A DNA stretch of 64,000 nt from Campylobacter porcelli (GTDB lineage: Bacteria > Campylobacterota > Campylobacteria > Campylobacterales > Campylobacteraceae): the NCBI RefSeq assembly GCF_002139855.1, contig NZ_CP018789.1, positions 620,001-684,000 of the forward strand. Reading direction: 5' to 3'. Below the pieces are notes generated by a model, which was given only the letters and a program-made list of their open reading frames with translations, was not told the origin of the DNA and searched no databases. Position 1 is the stretch's first letter, and each line of letters opens with the position of its first letter. This document shows, in pieces, positions 61,700 to 64,000 of this stretch. The translations under genes and the position numbers were made by a program.

Positions 61700-64000
61700 T
61701 AATAAGTAAAAATTGGTTAAATGAGATTATAGATCTTTCAAATTGTAGCACCGAACAGATCTGTGCTAAGCTAAATTCAATTGGATTAGAAGTAGATAGC
61801 CTTACTAGTATAAGAATTCCTAATAATATCGTAGTTGGTTATGTTAAAACCTGTGTAAAGCATGAAAATAGCGATCATTTGCATGTTTGCGAAGTTGATG
61901 TTGGCGATAGAATTTTGCAGATAGTTTGCGGTGCTAAAAACGCAACTTCTGATATATATGTAGCTGTGGCTATGGTCGGTGCTATTATGCCAAATGGCTT
62001 GGAGATTAAAGAGGCTAAATTAAGAGGCGTTAAAAGTAGCGGAATGCTATGCTCCTCAACCGAGCTTGGCTTGCCTAAGATAAATGATGGGATAATGATC
62101 TTAGATGATAGTATAGGCGAGTTGTGTTTAGGCAAGGCTCTTAGCGAGTATGAGGCTTTAAATGATGATATTATTGAGATTGAGCTGACACCAAATCGTG
62201 GAGATTGTCTAAGTATATATGGCGTAGCTAGGGATCTATCAGCAGCTTTTGATATTATTATGAGAGATGGTGAGTTAAATATCGATGATGATAGGCAGCT
62301 TGGGATTGGTCGTTTGCTTAGTGTTCATTGTGAGGATAAGATTAATGGTGCTTTTGCCTATAGGGCAGTTGGCATCACACAAAGCTTTCATCAAAGGCTA
62401 AAATTAGCCATTAGAATAGCTATGATTGGCTCTAATAAAAATACAAATTTAGAGCGTGTGCTAGAGTATATCACTCACTATACTGGGGTTGTATTTAGGG
62501 CTTATGACTATAATAAACTTGCAAATAATATTGATGAAAAAATAGCTATAACGATTAAAAAGCAAAGCAGTGGCGCATATGAGATTAGCTGTGGGGATAA
62601 AATTTTAAGCCTAGCAGGGATTAATCAAAGCGATGAGGCCAGAGTAGATGAAAATAGCAAAATTGTCATAATAGAAGCTAGTTATATAGATCCAAATTTA
62701 ATCTCACAAATCTTAGGCGATAATAAGAGTATTAAAAAAGATGAATTTACCCATAGGACAACTCGTGGTTCTGAGCCAAATTTAAACTACGCTATGGATA
62801 TTTTATTTAGTCTATTATCTAAAAATAGTAGCGTATCGCCATACTCTGGCACGCAACAAGTCCAGCTAGATAAGGAGCAATCTGCCATTAGCTTTAGTGC
62901 ATCTGAGATTAGCTCGATGATTGGAATGCAAATCAGCAGTAGCGGTATTGCTAAAATTCTTAAAAAGCTTGGATTTGATATTAATGCTAATGTAGAACAA
63001 GAGCAGATATATGCCAAAGCACCGCTATATCGACATGATATATTAAATTCTCACGATATTTGCGAAGAGATTGTAAGGATTATTGGAATTGATAATATCC
63101 CAGTAAAAGCACTAGAATATAGTGAAAAAAACCGCACAAATCAAGCGTATGAGAGATATAAATTATCTCGTGATATTAGGCAAAAAGCTGCGAATTTAGG
63201 ATTTTTTGAGAGTGTGCATTATCTATTTGATAATCCGCTTGAGCTTAAAGAGCTAGGCGTGGCTTGCTCATCTGAAGTGCTACTAAATCCGATAAATAGT
63301 GAGCTAAGCGTATTAAAGCCAACTCTTATTAACCACCTATTAAATGCAGTTAGCTTTAATATTAAAAATTCAAAAAGATCAATTAAGCTATTTGAATTTG
63401 GCGATGTGATTAATAAAGATGGTATCCAAAGGGCTAAATTTGGCTTTGTTTTTAGTGGGCTTTTAGGTGAGCCTACTCTTTTAAATGGTGCTAAACCAGC
63501 TACTATCGATTTTATCCATTTTGCGAATTTAATCCAAAATATTTTAGGTAAAATTGAGCTAAAAAAATCAATTGATATTGAATTTTTAAGCGAATTTGAA
63601 CAAGCCAAAGTCTATCAAAATGGCGACTATATCGGTTATATTGGCAGGGTTAATGCCGTAATAGAACAAAGTAGAGATCTATTTAAAACCTATATTTGTG
63701 AGATAGATTTTGACAATTTAAAACCTATAAAAAAACTAGCAAATCCATACTCTAAATTTCAAAGTTTAAGTAGAGATTTAAGCATTATAATGCCAAAAGA
63801 TATGCCATATCTTCGCATTAAAGAGGTAATTGAAGGGCTAGATATTAAAAGCTTAAAAGAGTTTTTGCCGACTGATATTTATAGCGATGAGAGCTTAGGT
63901 GATAATGTTAGCTTGAGTGTTAAATTTACATTTCAAGATGATGCTAAGACGCTAGAAGATGAGGAGATTGTAGCTATAATGGATAGGATTTTAGCGGCGT
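61696..64000 (+). CDS. pheT: Phenylalanyl-tRNA synthetase beta subunit (3' partial)
   Basis: PheT provides the tRNA-binding and editing parts of the alpha2-beta2 enzyme. It starts at ATG 61696, overlapping the pheS stop, and remains open to the window end (about 768 codons). The start [15 protein letters not shown] and GLEVDSL are typical. A tRNA-binding OB domain ([17 protein letters not shown]) lies near residue 55, the B3/B4 and B5 domains follow ([14 protein letters not shown] at about 155), and the C-terminal FDX-ACB domain begins with [20 protein letters not shown] near base 63775. Only a few residues should be missing. Confidence 0.95.
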   Translation, partial: MIISKNWLNEIIDLSNCSTEQICAKLNSIGLEVDSLTSIRIPNNIVVGYVKTCVKHENSDHLHVCEVDVGDRILQIVCGAKNATSDIYVAVAMVGAIMPNGLEIKEAKLRGVKSSGMLCSSTELGLPKINDGIMILDDSIGELCLGKALSEYEALNDDIIEIELTPNRGDCLSIYGVARDLSAAFDIIMRDGELNIDDDRQLGIGRLLSVHCEDKINGAFAYRAVGITQSFHQRLKLAIRIAMIGSNKNTNLERVLEYITHYTGVVFRAYDYNKLANNIDEKIAITIKKQSSGAYEISCGDKILSLAGINQSDEARVDENSKIVIIEASYIDPNLISQILGDNKSIKKDEFTHRTTRGSEPNLNYAMDILFSLLSKNSSVSPYSGTQQVQLDKEQSAISFSASEISSMIGMQISSSGIAKILKKLGFDINANVEQEQIYAKAPLYRHDILNSHDICEEIVRIIGIDNIPVKALEYSEKNRTNQAYERYKLSRDIRQKAANLGFFESVHYLFDNPLELKELGVACSSEVLLNPINSELSVLKPTLINHLLNAVSFNIKNSKRSIKLFEFGDVINKDGIQRAKFGFVFSGLLGEPTLLNGAKPATIDFIHFANLIQNILGKIELKKSIDIEFLSEFEQAKVYQNGDYIGYIGRVNAVIEQSRDLFKTYICEIDFDNLKPIKKLANPYSKFQSLSRDLSIIMPKDMPYLRIKEVIEGLDIKSLKEFLPTDIYSDESLGDNVSLSVKFTFQDDAKTLEDEEIVAIMDRILAA

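Overview
This window looks like the chromosome of a Campylobacter species (Campylobacterota). The DNA is AT-rich and densely packed with short overlapping genes. The gene order matches known Campylobacter and Helicobacter neighbourhoods: lnt / yajC-secD-secF-leuS-lptE-folC-M23 peptidase-bactofilin-mfd, uvrC / guaA, flgF-flgG behind a sigma-54 site, aguA-aguB, and purD-lptD-pnp with a 6S RNA just upstream. G9 homopolymers of the kind used for phase variation in this genus are present. The species cannot be fixed from sequence alone; a member of the fetus/hyointestinalis/lanienae group is a guess.

Layout. 1-2.8 kb: the end of livF, an outer-membrane beta-barrel gene whose -10 box directly abuts a G9 tract, and lnt. 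2.7-17.8 kb: a long rightward block of Sec accessory subunits, leuS, lptE, a degenerate GGDEF protein, folC, an M23 peptidase overlapping a bactofilin (cell-shape module), mfd, a HEAAH metalloprotease, an AAA+ ATPase and a MagIII-type glycosylase. 17.8-20.7 kb: two small unknown membrane proteins, a YgiW-like OB-fold protein, a CoA-binding protein and threonine ammonia-lyase. 20.7-25.3 kb: uvrC and a DUF721-like gene leftward, a tiny lipoprotein gene, then guaA and hemD rightward. 25.3-29.6 kb (leftward operon): amino-acid ABC transporter with twin binding proteins, thiE and uppP. 29.7-31.4 kb: sigma-54 site and flgF-flgG.

31.4-35.2 kb (leftward): a putative O-acyl transfer cassette made of one MBOAT acyltransferase and two paralogous membrane-anchored SGNH/DltD-like proteins. 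The MBOAT gene and one paralog carry coding G9 tracts. That paralog is also split by a -1 shift at an A7 tract. This is the most interesting accessory locus in the window. 35.3-37.8 kb: aguA-aguB (agmatine to putrescine) and a YgjP-type metalloprotease. 37.8-42.4 kb: a remnant mobile-element island with a ~1,230-residue multidomain polyvalent protein (nuclease-like, HExxH and ADP-ribosyltransferase-like parts), a truncated NYN gene, a hairpin-rich degenerate repeat and a frameshifted coiled-coil gene.

42.4-52.2 kb: MFS and sodium symporters, an ABC-F protein, an M48 protease, prmC, small membrane and thioesterase genes, then a leftward block with a periplasmic protein, a Fe-S uracil-DNA-glycosylase-like protein and a GNAT. 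52.3-64 kb: 6S RNA, purD, an RDD protein, lptD, a phosphoribosyltransferase-like gene, pnp, a universal-stress-like gene, a HIT gene, pheS and pheT (cut by the window end). No tRNA, rRNA, CRISPR array or intact insertion sequence was seen.
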